Shown piece by piece: positions 31,738-40,291 of a stretch of 64,000 nt of DNA. This DNA comes from Paramesorhizobium endophyticum (GTDB lineage Bacteria > Pseudomonadota > Alphaproteobacteria > Rhizobiales > Rhizobiaceae), in contig NZ_BMHH01000001.1 of the NCBI RefSeq assembly GCF_014640615.1, positions 62,001 to 126,000 of the forward strand, in the 5' to 3' direction. The translations under genes were made by a program, and so were the position numbers. Within the stretch, counting starts at the first letter, position 1. Each line of letters starts with the position of its first letter. The notes beneath the pieces were generated by a model. It was not told the origin of the DNA and made no database searches. It saw only the letters and a program-made list of their open reading frames with translations.

Positions 31738-33384
31738 ATGATGTCCAGCAAAGACTCCCCTCTCCTGCCCTTCCGCTACAAGACCTTCCGTTCCCTGTGG
31801 TCCGCGACGCTGGTTTCGAACCTTGGCGGGCTGGTGGAGGGTGTGGGCGCGGCTTGGCTGATGACGAGCATCGCCACGTCGCATGGCATGGTGGCGCTGG
31901 TACAGTCCTCCCTCACCCTGCCGGTCATGATCTTTTCGCTGGCGGCGGGGGCGCTGGCCGACAATTTCGACCGGCGGCGCATCATGCTCACCGCGCAATG
32001 CTTCATGCTGTGCGTATCGGCCTCGCTGGCGGCGCTGGCCTATACGGACGCGCTGACGCCGTGGTTTCTCCTGAGCCTCACCTTTTTGATCGGCTGCGGC
32101 GGGGCGCTCAACAATCCGTCATGGCAGGCCTCGATGGGGGATATCGTGCCGCGCGAGCACCTGCCTGCCGCCGTGGCGCTCAACAGCATGAGCTACAACC
32201 TCATGCGCAGCATCGGCCCGGCGGTCGGCGGCATCATCGTGGCGACCGCAGGGGCGGCCTTTGCCTTTCTTTTCAATGTGTTCTGCTATTTCGCCCTCAT
32301 CATCGCGCTGCTGCGCTGGAAGACCACGCCCGTCAATACCGGCCTGCCGCGTGAGCCCTTCGGCGCCGCCATGGCGGCGGGTTTCCGCTATGTGCTGATG
32401 TCGCCGAACATCCTGAAGGTGATGTGCCGCGCCTTCGTCTTCGGCCTCACGGCCATCGTCTTCCTGGCGCTGCTGCCCCTCGTCGCGCGCGATCAGGTGG
32501 ACGGCACCGCGATCACCTATGGCGTGATGCTGGGCTTTTTCGGGCTAGGAGCCATCGGAGGCGCGCTTTTCAGCGTGCGCATCCGCGAGCGCTTCAGCAA
32601 TGAGACGATCATTCGGGGCTCCTTCTTCATCCTCGCGCTCAGCGTCTGGGGCTTGGCAGCGAGCCGGGAAATCTGGCTGAGCTGCCTCCTCCTGATGCCC
32701 GCGGGCCTTGCCTGGGTGCAGGGCTTCTCGCTCTTCAACGTCACCGTCCAGCTTTCCACGCCGCGATGGGTGGTCGGGCGCGCCATGGCGCTTTACCAGA
32801 CCGCGACCTATGGCGGGATGGCGGCGGGAAGCTGGCTCTGGGGCGCGCTTGCCGATGGCCAAGGCGTCGCGGGCGCGCTCACCATCGCGGGCGTCGTGCT
32901 GACGCTTGGCGGCCTTTTGGGCCTGGTGCTGCGCCAGCCGGATTTCGAGTCGCTCAACCTTTCCCCGGTGGAAGGGTTCACCGAGCCGCAGCTGCTCCTC
33001 GATTTGCGCTCGCGCAGCGGGCCGATCATGGTGATGATCGATTACAGAATCGCGCAGGAGGACGTGCCGGAATTCCTCGCCGCCATGAACAAGCGCCGCA
33101 AAATCCGCATCCGCGACGGCGCCCAGCAATGGGCGCTGCTGCGCGACCTGGAAAACCCTGACGTCTGGACCGAGACCTACCATGTGCCGACCTGGGTGGA
33201 ATATATCCGCCACAACAAGCGGCGCACGCAGGCCGATGCGGAAGTGGGCGCCCGGCTGCGAGCGCTGCACCGTGGCGATGAGCCACCGAGGGTCCATCGC
33301 ATGATCGAACGCCAGACGGTTCCGGTGAAGGACGACACGCCGCTGAAAATGGACGTGCCGTCGTCTTCTCCGGTTACGCCCTGA
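31738..33384 (+). CDS. MFS transporter, EntS-like (MFS_3 family), with a C-terminal cytoplasmic domain
   Basis: This 548-residue protein has about twelve helices in residues 15-400, with the MFS_3 features FRSLWSATLVSNLGGLVEGVGAAWLMTSIA, GALADNFDRRRIML (motif A-like) and GGALNNPSWQASMGDIVPRE. Residues about 420-510 form an extra soluble domain (MVMIDYRIAQEDVPEFLAAMNKRRKIRIRDGAQQWALLRDLENP) resembling an antibiotic-biosynthesis-monooxygenase fold. Such a tail occurs in many members of this family. EntS exports siderophores; the substrate here is unknown. Its stop codon abuts the stop of the convergent hydrolase gene with no bases between. Confidence 0.9.
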   Translation: MMSSKDSPLLPFRYKTFRSLWSATLVSNLGGLVEGVGAAWLMTSIATSHGMVALVQSSLTLPVMIFSLAAGALADNFDRRRIMLTAQCFMLCVSASLAALAYTDALTPWFLLSLTFLIGCGGALNNPSWQASMGDIVPREHLPAAVALNSMSYNLMRSIGPAVGGIIVATAGAAFAFLFNVFCYFALIIALLRWKTTPVNTGLPREPFGAAMAAGFRYVLMSPNILKVMCRAFVFGLTAIVFLALLPLVARDQVDGTAITYGVMLGFFGLGAIGGALFSVRIRERFSNETIIRGSFFILALSVWGLAASREIWLSCLLLMPAGLAWVQGFSLFNVTVQLSTPRWVVGRAMALYQTATYGGMAAGSWLWGALADGQGVAGALTIAGVVLTLGGLLGLVLRQPDFESLNLSPVEGFTEPQLLLDLRSRSGPIMVMIDYRIAQEDVPEFLAAMNKRRKIRIRDGAQQWALLRDLENPDVWTETYHVPTWVEYIRHNKRRTQADAEVGARLRALHRGDEPPRVHRMIERQTVPVKDDTPLKMDVPSSSPVTP

Positions 33385-34350
33385 CTACTCCTTGTTCGCC
33401 GCCTTCACGAACTCGGCAAGCTCCTTGTTATAGCGTTCCGGCTCTTCATAGAACGGGCTGTGGCCGCTCTTGTCGAAGAGCGAAAGCTGGCTATTTGAGT
33501 GAACGGCCTTGATCCGCTCGGACATGGTTGTGCGCACCAGCCGGTCATGGACGCCGTGGGTCAGCAGGACCGGGCCGGCATAATCCTTGAAGACGGGTTC
33601 GAGATCGGTCGTCCCGGTCTTAACGAAACCTTCATTGGCAGCGCGTGCGGTCATGCCGTTGATGACGAGCATGCGCCTCATCTCCTCCGCCGTCGGCTGC
33701 TGATGGAAGCAGGCGGCGAGGAAATCTGCTGTCGCCACGGTGCGTTCCGCGAGGTCGTGCGAGGTGGCGGTGCGGGTGAACACGCCTGCCTCTTCGGTCA
33801 GCAGGTCGGGCGATAGCTTCGTGACCGCATCGACCAGATTGACTCCAGCGATTTCAGCGCCGCCATATTTGCGCAAATAAGCGCCCGCCACATAGCCGCC
33901 GAGCGACCAGCCGACCAGCACGGGCTTGCGCAGCTTCGCCGCCTTTATGACAGCGGCGACATCATCCGCCCATTTATCCGCGTCGGAATAGGCATCGGGT
34001 GACGCGGGCTTGTCCGAATCGCCATGGCCGCGCAGGTCGAAGCTGACGATCCGAAAGTCCTTGAGTGCGGGATCATCGAGCTGCTTCTCCCAGCTCAACC
34101 GGCTCTGGCGCAGGCCATGGATGAAGAGGATCTCCGGCGCTTGCGGATCGCCCTGTGCCTCGCCCACCAGCATCGTGCCGTCTCTCGAGCGGACGGAGAA
34201 GGTTTCTTGGTGCGGGGCCTTTTCCTGCACGCTCGCCTGAGTCGCCACGGCGGGCCCTGCATAGGCCAGAGGGGAGACGGTGGCAGCACCCAGCGCCAGC
34301 GCGACAAGGCCGGCCACGCCGGAAAGGAAGGTGCGTCGGGAGGATTTCAT
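33385..34350 (-). CDS. Exported alpha/beta hydrolase
   Basis: This 321-residue protein has an N-terminal export signal with twin arginines (SRRTFLSG, then a hydrophobic core ending SPLAYAG), suggesting Tat export to the periplasm. The hydrolase fold shows the oxyanion region LFIHGLRQS, FDLRGHGDS, the nucleophile elbow VGWSLGGYVAG (Ser in GWSLGG), the acid in THGVHDRLV and the catalytic His in DKSGHSPFYEEP. The substrate is unknown; it may be a haloperoxidase-like or esterase enzyme. It is divergent from the TetR regulator and shares the operator pair at 34370-34429. Confidence 0.9.
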   Translation of the reverse strand: MKSSRRTFLSGVAGLVALALGAATVSPLAYAGPAVATQASVQEKAPHQETFSVRSRDGTMLVGEAQGDPQAPEILFIHGLRQSRLSWEKQLDDPALKDFRIVSFDLRGHGDSDKPASPDAYSDADKWADDVAAVIKAAKLRKPVLVGWSLGGYVAGAYLRKYGGAEIAGVNLVDAVTKLSPDLLTEEAGVFTRTATSHDLAERTVATADFLAACFHQQPTAEEMRRMLVINGMTARAANEGFVKTGTTDLEPVFKDYAGPVLLTHGVHDRLVRTTMSERIKAVHSNSQLSLFDKSGHSPFYEEPERYNKELAEFVKAANKE

Positions 34351-34369
34351 CGGTTTGCTCCTTGTTTTT

Positions 34370-34429
34370 TAGTGATCGCTATTCAACCCATATTGACCCT
34401 GATGTCAAGTTGTTGTTTAGTGACCGTTA
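34370..34429. promoter_or_regulatory. Two operator-like sites between the hydrolase and TetR genes
   Basis: TAGTGATCGCTA (34370-34381) and TAGTGACCGTTA (34418-34429) are near-palindromic copies, 48 bp centre to centre, each within a larger TTTAGTGA-CG-TAT repeat. The second overlaps the tetR start codon. They suit autorepression and control of the divergent hydrolase gene. Confidence 0.55.
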
Positions 34430-35028
34430 TGGAACAGGATGCAAAACCACGCGGCGGGCGGCCCTGGAGCTTCGATCGCGACAAGGCGATAGAGACCGCG
34501 ATGCGGCTCTTCTGGCGGCATGGCTATGAGGGGGTGTCGGTGGCAGACCTCACCAAGGCCATCGGCATCGCCCCGCCCAGCCTTTATGCGGCGTTCGGCA
34601 GCAAGGCGGGGCTCTACCGGGAAGCGCTTAGCCGCTATGAGGAAACGCTGGGGCTGCTCAATGTCCCCGCGATTGCCACGGCAAAGACGCTTGGCGAGGC
34701 GGTGTGGCTGCTGCTCGAAGCGGCGGTCAGGGCCGTCACCGACCCCGCGCGCGAACCCGGCTGCATGATCTCGAGCGGCATGGTGGAGTGCCAGCCCGAC
34801 AACGCAGCGCTCGCCCGCGAGGCGGCCGAACGGCGCGCGGCGATGCGGGAGCGGATCGCGCGGACGCTGGAACCTTTCGCCGGGAGGGAAGAATTGCCCC
34901 GCCTCGCCCGGCATCTGGCCGCAGTGATGCAGGGCATCTCCATCCAGGCGCGGGACGGCGCGACGCGGGAGGAATTGCAGGAGATTGTCGAAGAGGTGGT
35001 GGCGGGCCTCAGGGCGCGGCAGTTATAG
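34429..35028 (+). CDS. TetR/AcrR-family transcriptional regulator
   Basis: This 199-residue repressor-type protein has the N-terminal helix-turn-helix RDKAIETAMRLFWRHGYEGVSVADLTKAIGIAPPSLYAAFGSKAGLYREAL (residues 17-65) and a TetR_C ligand-binding half (GCMISSGMVECQPDN...). ATG 34429 is chosen; a GTG at 34420 in frame is an alternative. It is divergent from the exported hydrolase, its probable target. The inducer is unknown. Confidence 0.92.
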   Translation: MEQDAKPRGGRPWSFDRDKAIETAMRLFWRHGYEGVSVADLTKAIGIAPPSLYAAFGSKAGLYREALSRYEETLGLLNVPAIATAKTLGEAVWLLLEAAVRAVTDPAREPGCMISSGMVECQPDNAALAREAAERRAAMRERIARTLEPFAGREELPRLARHLAAVMQGISIQARDGATREELQEIVEEVVAGLRARQL

Positions 35029-35039
35029 TGGCGCAGGCG

Positions 35040-35726
35040 TTAGGCTGACTGATGCTCTGGAATGACCGGAAGCACTACGGCCTTGCTGCCAACGGGAACA
35101 CGGCTGTAGAGATCGATGATATCCTGATTGAACAGCCGGATGCAGCCCGACGAAACCTTGGTTCCGATCGTCCACGGCTCGACCGTGCCGTGCAGGCGAT
35201 AAAAAGTGTCGCGCCCGTCGCGGAAAAGGTAAAGCGCGCGCGGCCCTAGCGGATTATTCGGGCCGCCCGGCAGGCCATCCTTCAAAGGCCCGTAGCGCTC
35301 GGGCTCCCGCGCGATCATGTCCGGCGTCGGTTTCCAGCCCGGCCATTCCTTCTTGGCCGCTATCGTCGCCTCGCCCTGAAAATTGAAGGCCTCGACCTTT
35401 CCCACGCCGACGCCATAACGAAGCGCCCGGCTGTTCTCGCGGATCAGATAGGCAAAGCGCTCGTTGGGATCGACTACCACCGTGCCCGGCGCATAGGAAG
35501 AGACGTAATCCACCTCCTGACGCAGGAATTTCGGGTTGACGCGCTTCAGGTCTACCCCGGCGATAGGCCATGGCTCCGAGGTAACCGGTCCGTACATTTC
35601 ACGATAAACGGAATCGCCGGCTGGGCCTTTCGCCACCGGCCTTGCCGGAACCGGTATTTCAGCCGTTGCGCAGCCGCCGAGAGCAAGTGGCAGGCCAGTC
35701 ATGAAAGAGCGGCGCGTGATGAGCAT
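35040..35726 (-). CDS. L,D-transpeptidase (YkuD domain) lipoprotein
   Basis: This 228-residue protein starts MLITRRSFMTGLPLALGGCATA: a twin-arginine plus lipobox (LGGC) signal, so it is a periplasm-facing lipoprotein. The YkuD catalytic core is YRLHGTVEPWTIGTKVSSGCIRLFNQDIIDLY (the family pattern HGT...SSGCIRL with the nucleophilic Cys). Preceding it are YLIRENSRALRYGVGVGK and WPGWKPTPDMI. It is predicted to make 3-3 cross-links in peptidoglycan or attach outer-membrane proteins to it. Start 35726 has AGGAG upstream; the longer frame merely translates two RIME palindromes. Confidence 0.94.
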   Translation of the reverse strand: MLITRRSFMTGLPLALGGCATAEIPVPARPVAKGPAGDSVYREMYGPVTSEPWPIAGVDLKRVNPKFLRQEVDYVSSYAPGTVVVDPNERFAYLIRENSRALRYGVGVGKVEAFNFQGEATIAAKKEWPGWKPTPDMIAREPERYGPLKDGLPGGPNNPLGPRALYLFRDGRDTFYRLHGTVEPWTIGTKVSSGCIRLFNQDIIDLYSRVPVGSKAVVLPVIPEHQSA

Positions 35727-35750
35727 ATGGGGATGGTCTCCTTTTTCGCC

Positions 35751-35847
35751 GCATGATCTTGACCGAAAAAGTCTGCAACTTTTCGGGATCATGCTCTTTT
35801 CGCCGCATGATCTTCGCCGAAAAGTCTGCAACTTTTCGGGATCATGC
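35751..35847. repeat. Two tandem RIME-type palindromes (family A)
   Basis: GCATGATC...GATCATGC occurs at 35751-35794 and again at 35805-35847, in the same orientation with ten bases between (TCTTTTCGCC). They lie in the divergent gap between the ykuD and lysR genes. Tandem copies allow alternative long-range pairings. Confidence 0.9.
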
Positions 35848-35886
35848 TCTGGCGGCATAAGGAGGTCTGGCGCGCGAAATGTCTAT

Positions 35887-35913
35887 TGGTTATGATGGCA
35901 TAGCCACCATAAC
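35887..35913. promoter_or_regulatory. Near-perfect dyad upstream of the lysR gene
   Basis: GGTTATGATGGC (35887-35898) and GCCACCATAACC (35902-35913) match at 11 of 12 positions. An overlapping CATAGC/GCTATG pair follows, ending just before the ATG at 35927. The CATAGC-N-GCTATG and T-N11-A style symmetry is typical of LysR autoregulatory sites. Confidence 0.5.
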
Positions 35914-35926
35914 CGAAAGCTATGCC

Positions 35927-36829
35927 ATGGACATCAATGCCGCTCTTCGCGCCTTTGTCAGAACGGTCGAGAAAGGATCGATTACCGGCGCAGCCAAGGA
36001 TCTCTCGATCTCCCAGCCAGCGGTTACGAAACATTTGAGGAACCTTGAGCGGCACGTCAACGCAAGGCTGCTGGAGCGCAGCAACCGCGCCGTCCGCCCG
36101 ACGCCGCAAGGCCTCGCGCTTTATGAGACAAGCCGCATGGCGCTGGCCTCAATCGAAGCGGCGCTCGAAGGCGTGCGGCGCGAAACGGGCGAGATGCAGG
36201 GCACGCTCCGCATATTCGCACCCTCCTGCATCGGCGCGCAACATCTCGACCGTATCGTCATGGAATTTCAGGAGGAGAACCCGCTGGTCTGCGTAGACTT
36301 GGTGCTGGACAACCGCCATGTCGATCTCATCCACGAGAATTTCGACCTGGCGATCCGCTATGACCGGCCGGAGAATCAGGGTGTCATCGCCCGGCGGATC
36401 GGGCTCGTCCGGCGCGTTCTGGTCGCCTCTCCCGCCTATCTCAAGCGTGCAGGCCCGGTCGATTCGGTCGAGCGCCTCGCCGAACTCGACATCGTGACGA
36501 CGCTTGCCTTCCTGTCGCCGCGCAACACGCTCACGCTGCATCGCGGCAGCGAGACGGTCGAGGTGCCGGTCCGCCCGAAGCTCAGAACGAACAATGCGGA
36601 GGTGATCACCCGCAGCCTCAGGGAGGGACGAGGCGCCGGACCGGTGCAGACGATCCTCATCTCAGACGATCTCGCTGCGGGCAGCCTCATCCAGCTATTG
36701 CCGGAATATTCGATCCGCGCGACGGAAATGTTTCTGACCTTTCCCTCGACGCGCTTCATGCGCCCGATCGTGCGCGCCTTCACGGATTTTCTGGTGCCCA
36801 GGCTGAAGGCAATCGAGGGAGTGGATTGA
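35927..36829 (+). CDS. LysR-family transcriptional regulator
   Basis: This 300-residue regulator starts MDINAALRAFVRTVEKGSITGAAKDLSISQPAVTKHLRNLERHVNARLLERS (wHTH, residues 1-58), with an effector domain from about 87. I chose 35927 because the family begins here and the upstream palindrome is then non-coding. The in-frame ATG at 35879 has a better Shine-Dalgarno (AAGGAGG), so a 16-residue longer form is possible. The targets are unknown. Its 3' end converges with iolA. Confidence 0.88.
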   Translation: MDINAALRAFVRTVEKGSITGAAKDLSISQPAVTKHLRNLERHVNARLLERSNRAVRPTPQGLALYETSRMALASIEAALEGVRRETGEMQGTLRIFAPSCIGAQHLDRIVMEFQEENPLVCVDLVLDNRHVDLIHENFDLAIRYDRPENQGVIARRIGLVRRVLVASPAYLKRAGPVDSVERLAELDIVTTLAFLSPRNTLTLHRGSETVEVPVRPKLRTNNAEVITRSLREGRGAGPVQTILISDDLAAGSLIQLLPEYSIRATEMFLTFPSTRFMRPIVRAFTDFLVPRLKAIEGVD

Positions 36830-36854
36830 ATGCTTCCCTTGAGGATTGTCCGTT

Positions 36855-38354
36855 TTACCGCATCGTCGGCATCACGAATTCCGCGCCTTCGCGAATGCCG
36901 GTCGGCCAGCGGCTGGTGATGGTCTTTAGCTTGGTATAGAAGCGCACGCCTTCCGGGCCGTGCATATGGTGGTCGCCAAAGAGCGAGGCTTTCCAGCCGC
37001 CGAAAGAGTGGAAGGCCATGGGCACGGGGATCGGCACGTTGATGCCGACCATGCCGACCTGGATGTGATGGGCGAATTCGCGGGCGGCGTCGCCGTCGCG
37101 GGTGAAGATCGCGGTGCCGTTGCCGAATTCGTGCTCATTGATGAGCCGCGCGGCGGTCTCGAACGTATCGGCGCGGGTGATCGCCAGGACCGGGCCGAAG
37201 ATCTCTTCCTTGTAGATCGTCATCTCTGATGTCACGTGGTCGAACAGCGTGCCGCCGATGAAATAGCCGTTCTCATAGCCCTGCATCCTGAAGCCGCGGC
37301 CATCGACGACGAGCTTCGCCCCTTCCGCCACGCCGGTGTCGATATAGCCCCGGACGCGCTCCAGATGCTGCTTTGTCACCAGCGGGCCCATTTCCGCGTC
37401 AGGGTCGGTGCCGGGGCCGATCTTCAATGCACGGATACGAGGCTCGAGCTTCTCGATCAGCGTCTCCGCCGTCTTCTCGCCCACCGGCACGGCGACTGAT
37501 ATCGCCATGCACCGCTCGCCCGCCGAGCCATAGGCCGCGCCCATCAGCGCATCGGCCGCCTGATCCATGTCGGCGTCGGGCATGATGACCATGTGGTTTT
37601 TCGCCCCACCCAGCGCCTGGCAGCGCTTGCCCGTGCGCGCCGCAGTCTCGTAGATATAGCGGGCGATGGGGGTTGAGCCGACGAAGCTTACGGCGGCAAT
37701 ATCAGGGTCGTGGAGGATGGCGTCGACCGCCTCCTTGCCGCCATGCACCACATTGAAGACGCCATCGGGCAGGCCCGCTTCCTTGAGCCAGGCGGCGAGA
37801 AGCAGCGAGGCGGAGGGGTCGCGCTCGGACGGCTTCAAAATGAAGCAATTGCCGCAGGCGAGCGCCACCGGGAACATCCACATCGGCACCATGGCCGGGA
37901 AGTTGAAGGGCGTGATACCAGCGACGACGCCCAGCGGCTGGCGCAGCGAGTAACTATCCACGCGCGTGCCGACATTCTCCGTTATCTCGCCCTTGAGCAG
38001 CTGCGGCGCGGCGGTGGCGAACTCCACCACCTCCATGCCGCGCTGGATTTCGCCCTTGGCGTCCGACAGCACCTTGCCGTGCTCGGCGGTGATGATCGCG
38101 GCAAGCTCGTCTATGCGCTCCTCGATGATGTGGAGGAAGCGGTTCAATATGCGGGCGCGGCGCAGCGGCGTCGTGGCGGCCCATCCCGGAAAGGCGCGTT
38201 TCGCGGCGGCCACGGCCTCACGCACCTCGTCGGCCCCGGCGAGCGCGAGGGAGCCGGTCGCCTCGCCCGTTGCCGGGTTGAAGACAGGGGCGGACTGGCC
38301 GCTGCGGCCCGCATTAAGACGGCCGTCGATGAAATGGGAAATGTCAGTGGGCAT
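36855..38354 (-). CDS. iolA: Methylmalonate-semialdehyde dehydrogenase (CoA-acylating)
   Basis: This 499-residue aldehyde dehydrogenase converts malonate semialdehyde (from inositol) to acetyl-CoA and CO2 with NAD and CoA. It has the MmsA/IolA traits [70 protein letters not shown], and the nucleophile in [14 protein letters not shown] (Cys282). It lacks the general-base Glu of other ALDHs, as usual for CoA-acylating members. It is the last step of the inositol pathway and the distal gene of the cluster. It may also serve valine catabolism. Confidence 0.95.
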   Translation of the reverse strand: MPTDISHFIDGRLNAGRSGQSAPVFNPATGEATGSLALAGADEVREAVAAAKRAFPGWAATTPLRRARILNRFLHIIEERIDELAAIITAEHGKVLSDAKGEIQRGMEVVEFATAAPQLLKGEITENVGTRVDSYSLRQPLGVVAGITPFNFPAMVPMWMFPVALACGNCFILKPSERDPSASLLLAAWLKEAGLPDGVFNVVHGGKEAVDAILHDPDIAAVSFVGSTPIARYIYETAARTGKRCQALGGAKNHMVIMPDADMDQAADALMGAAYGSAGERCMAISVAVPVGEKTAETLIEKLEPRIRALKIGPGTDPDAEMGPLVTKQHLERVRGYIDTGVAEGAKLVVDGRGFRMQGYENGYFIGGTLFDHVTSEMTIYKEEIFGPVLAITRADTFETAARLINEHEFGNGTAIFTRDGDAAREFAHHIQVGMVGINVPIPVPMAFHSFGGWKASLFGDHHMHGPEGVRFYTKLKTITSRWPTGIREGAEFVMPTMR

Positions 38355-38403
38355 GGCGTATCTTCCCCTGTTGCTGTTCGTCCTTTAACCGGACATCAGG
38401 ATA

Positions 38404-39186
38404 TTACAATAAAAAAGCCGACCGAAAGGCTTCCAGCGCCTGTTCCGGATCTTGCCTGGCGAAGGCCTCCATGGTGACTGGGCCGCGATAGCCCATCTCG
38501 CCCAGCGCGCGGGCGATGGCGGGATAGTTTATCTCGCCAGTGCCCGGCTCGCAGCGTCCGGGCACATCGGCCACCTGTATTTCGCCGATCCATGGCAGCG
38601 CGGCGCGGCAGGTTTCGATCAAATTCCCCTCGCCGATCTGTACATGATAGAGGTCGAGATTGAGCCGCAGGCGCGGATGGTTGACCGAGGATACCAGCGC
38701 CAGCGTGTCTTCTGCCCTGGCAAAGGGCACGCCCGGATGATCGACGGGGAGATTGAGGTTTTCCAGCGCGAAGGTGACGTTCTCCTCTTCCGCCATGCCG
38801 GCGATGCGGCAGAGCGTGTCGCGGGCTTTCAGCCACATTTTCCCGGTGATGGTTTCGCTGGGTTTTGCCGGCAGACCGCCCGCGCCGAGGCCGGTGCCGT
38901 GGAGGTTGAGACGCGCGACGCCGAGACGCTTGCCGATCTGCGCTGTTTGCCGGGCGGAGCGCAGGAGCTCATCCGCGCCTTCGTCATCAGCAAGCCTGCC
39001 GGTGAGGTAACCGTTCATGATGGAGAAGGTCGCGCCGGAGCGCTCAAGCGCGGTGAGATCATGGTCCGGCCAGTTCCAGAGGCCTACCTGGAAGCCCATT
39101 TCGTTGAGCTTTGCGCAGCGCCATTCGATCGGGCGGTCACGCCAGAGCATTTCGGCACAGGCGCCGAGGGTGAAGGGATGGGTCAT
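38404..39186 (-). CDS. TIM-barrel isomerase/epimerase family protein in the inositol cluster
   Basis: This 260-residue AP-endonuclease-2-type TIM barrel begins MTHPFTLGACAEMLWRDRPIEWRCAKLNEMGFQVGLWNWPDHDL and contains VARLNLHGTGLGAGGLP, VTFALENLNLPVDHPGVPFA, LRLNLDLYHVQIGEGNLIE and IQVADVPGRCEPGTGEINYPAIARALGEMGYRGPVTMEAF, resembling hydroxypyruvate isomerase (Hyi). The metal ligands (Glu in ALENLN, Asp/His in LDLYHVQ, the late Glu) are present. Inside the iol operon it may act as an inosose isomerase (IolI/IolO-like) or on a side product. GGAG precedes ATG 39186. The true substrate is undetermined. Confidence 0.88.
   Translation of the reverse strand: MTHPFTLGACAEMLWRDRPIEWRCAKLNEMGFQVGLWNWPDHDLTALERSGATFSIMNGYLTGRLADDEGADELLRSARQTAQIGKRLGVARLNLHGTGLGAGGLPAKPSETITGKMWLKARDTLCRIAGMAEEENVTFALENLNLPVDHPGVPFARAEDTLALVSSVNHPRLRLNLDLYHVQIGEGNLIETCRAALPWIGEIQVADVPGRCEPGTGEINYPAIARALGEMGYRGPVTMEAFARQDPEQALEAFRSAFLL
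38409..38432 (-). terminator. Terminator-like hairpin inside the 3' end of the TIM-barrel gene
   Basis: On the minus strand AAGCC, TTTCGGTC, GGCTT followed by TTTTATTG falls in the last codons of the TIM-barrel gene, before its stop at 38404. The stem is only five base pairs. It may lower read-through into iolA. Confidence 0.3.
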
Positions 39187-39224
39187 GGGTAGATATCTCC
39201 GACGCAACTGCGTGCCCACCAGCC

Positions 39225-39383
39225 ACCCCCCTCTGTCCTGCCGGACATCTCCCCCTCAAGGGGGGAGATTGGCCGACATGACGACCATCGCACCTTTTGC
39301 AACGTCTGCGATTGGTACCAAACGCCGATGAAGGCGTGATCTCCCCCCTTGAGGGGGAGATGCCCGGCAGAGCAGAGGGGGGT
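39225..39383. repeat. Palindromic repeat (family C), copy 1
   Basis: ACCCCCCTCTGTCCTGCCGG on the left is answered by CCGGCAGAGCAGAGGGGGGT on the right, with inner ATCTCCCCCTCAAGGGGG hairpins in each half. It fills the gap between iolB and the TIM-barrel gene. Copy 2 is at 48300-48455. Confidence 0.85.
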
Positions 39384-39406
39384 ATTGATGGGAACAAGCA
39401 TTGCAA

Positions 39407-40204
39407 TTACCGCATCAACCGCTCGACCACCGGAGCCGCCACAAACCGCCATTTGCGCAGCGGTCCCGCCATCACATTGAGATAATACATCTCAATGCCC
39501 GGAGGCGTGCCGCATGGATGATGGCCGCGCGGGACGCAGACGACGTCGCCGTCGTGGACAGCCATCACCTCGTTCAATTGCAGATCGTCGGTATAAACCC
39601 GCTGGATGCCGAAGCCGTCCGCTGGATTGAACCGGTGGTAATAGGTCTCTTCCAGATAGGTGATCCGTGGAAAATCGTCCTCGTCATGGCGGTGGCTCGG
39701 ATAGCTCGACCAGTGCCCGGCGGGGGTGAATACTTCCGTCACCAGCAGCGCATCGCAATAATCCTCGTTCTCCATGGCGATGTTGTTGATGTAGCGGGTG
39801 TTGGTGCCCTCGCCCCGCTTGGTGAGGGTAATATCTTCCGGCCCGATGCGCCTTGCCTCGTGCCCGCCTTTGCCTGGGGCGGAGCAGACCGCGATGACGC
39901 AATCTGTCTCCGCGACCGCCTGCCATTCGCTGCCGTTTGGCAGATAAAGACAATGGGGCGGCGATTTTTCGAAGACGCTCATGCGCTCGCCAAGCAAGCC
40001 CCAGTCCCGGCCCGCGCCGGTAAACCGCGCCTTGCCCTCAACCATGACGAGGATCACCTCGCGCTCGCCAGTCGCCTCCGCCACGCGCTCACCGGCGCGC
40101 AGTCGATAGAGCGAAAAGCCGACATAGCGCCATCCGGCAAGCGCAGGCGTGATTTCATGCACCTTGCCATGGGTACCGAACGGACGGTGCAGCAGATTGG
40201 GCAT
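39407..40204 (-). CDS. iolB: 5-deoxy-glucuronate isomerase
   Basis: This 265-residue cupin enzyme converts 5-deoxy-glucuronate to 2-deoxy-5-keto-gluconate. It has the IolB signature HWSSYPSHRHDEDDFPRITYLEETYYHRFNPADGFGIQRVYTDD, with the metal-binding His and Glu residues, and GDVVCVPRGHHPCGTPPGIEMYYLNVMAG near the end. GGAGAAAAACC precedes ATG 40204. It lies between iolE and the TIM-barrel gene, both gaps carrying family C repeat sequence. Confidence 0.96.
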   Translation of the reverse strand: MPNLLHRPFGTHGKVHEITPALAGWRYVGFSLYRLRAGERVAEATGEREVILVMVEGKARFTGAGRDWGLLGERMSVFEKSPPHCLYLPNGSEWQAVAETDCVIAVCSAPGKGGHEARRIGPEDITLTKRGEGTNTRYINNIAMENEDYCDALLVTEVFTPAGHWSSYPSHRHDEDDFPRITYLEETYYHRFNPADGFGIQRVYTDDLQLNEVMAVHDGDVVCVPRGHHPCGTPPGIEMYYLNVMAGPLRKWRFVAAPVVERLMR

Positions 40205-40248
40205 GGTTTTTCTCCTAAAGCATTCCATTTTTTGCTGGAGACGCTGGC

Positions 40249-40264
40249 GGGGCAGAGGGGGGTG
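40249..40264. repeat. Single-ended fragment of family C
   Basis: GGGGCAGAGGGGGGTG matches the right terminus of the family C element, preceded by TTTGCTGGAGACGCTGGCG, a flank shared with 26566-26581 and partly with 48284-48297. The other arm is missing, so this is a decayed or partial copy. It lies between iolE and iolB. Confidence 0.6.
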
Positions 40265-40291
40265 TGCCGCGCTTCCATTCGAACAAGACCT

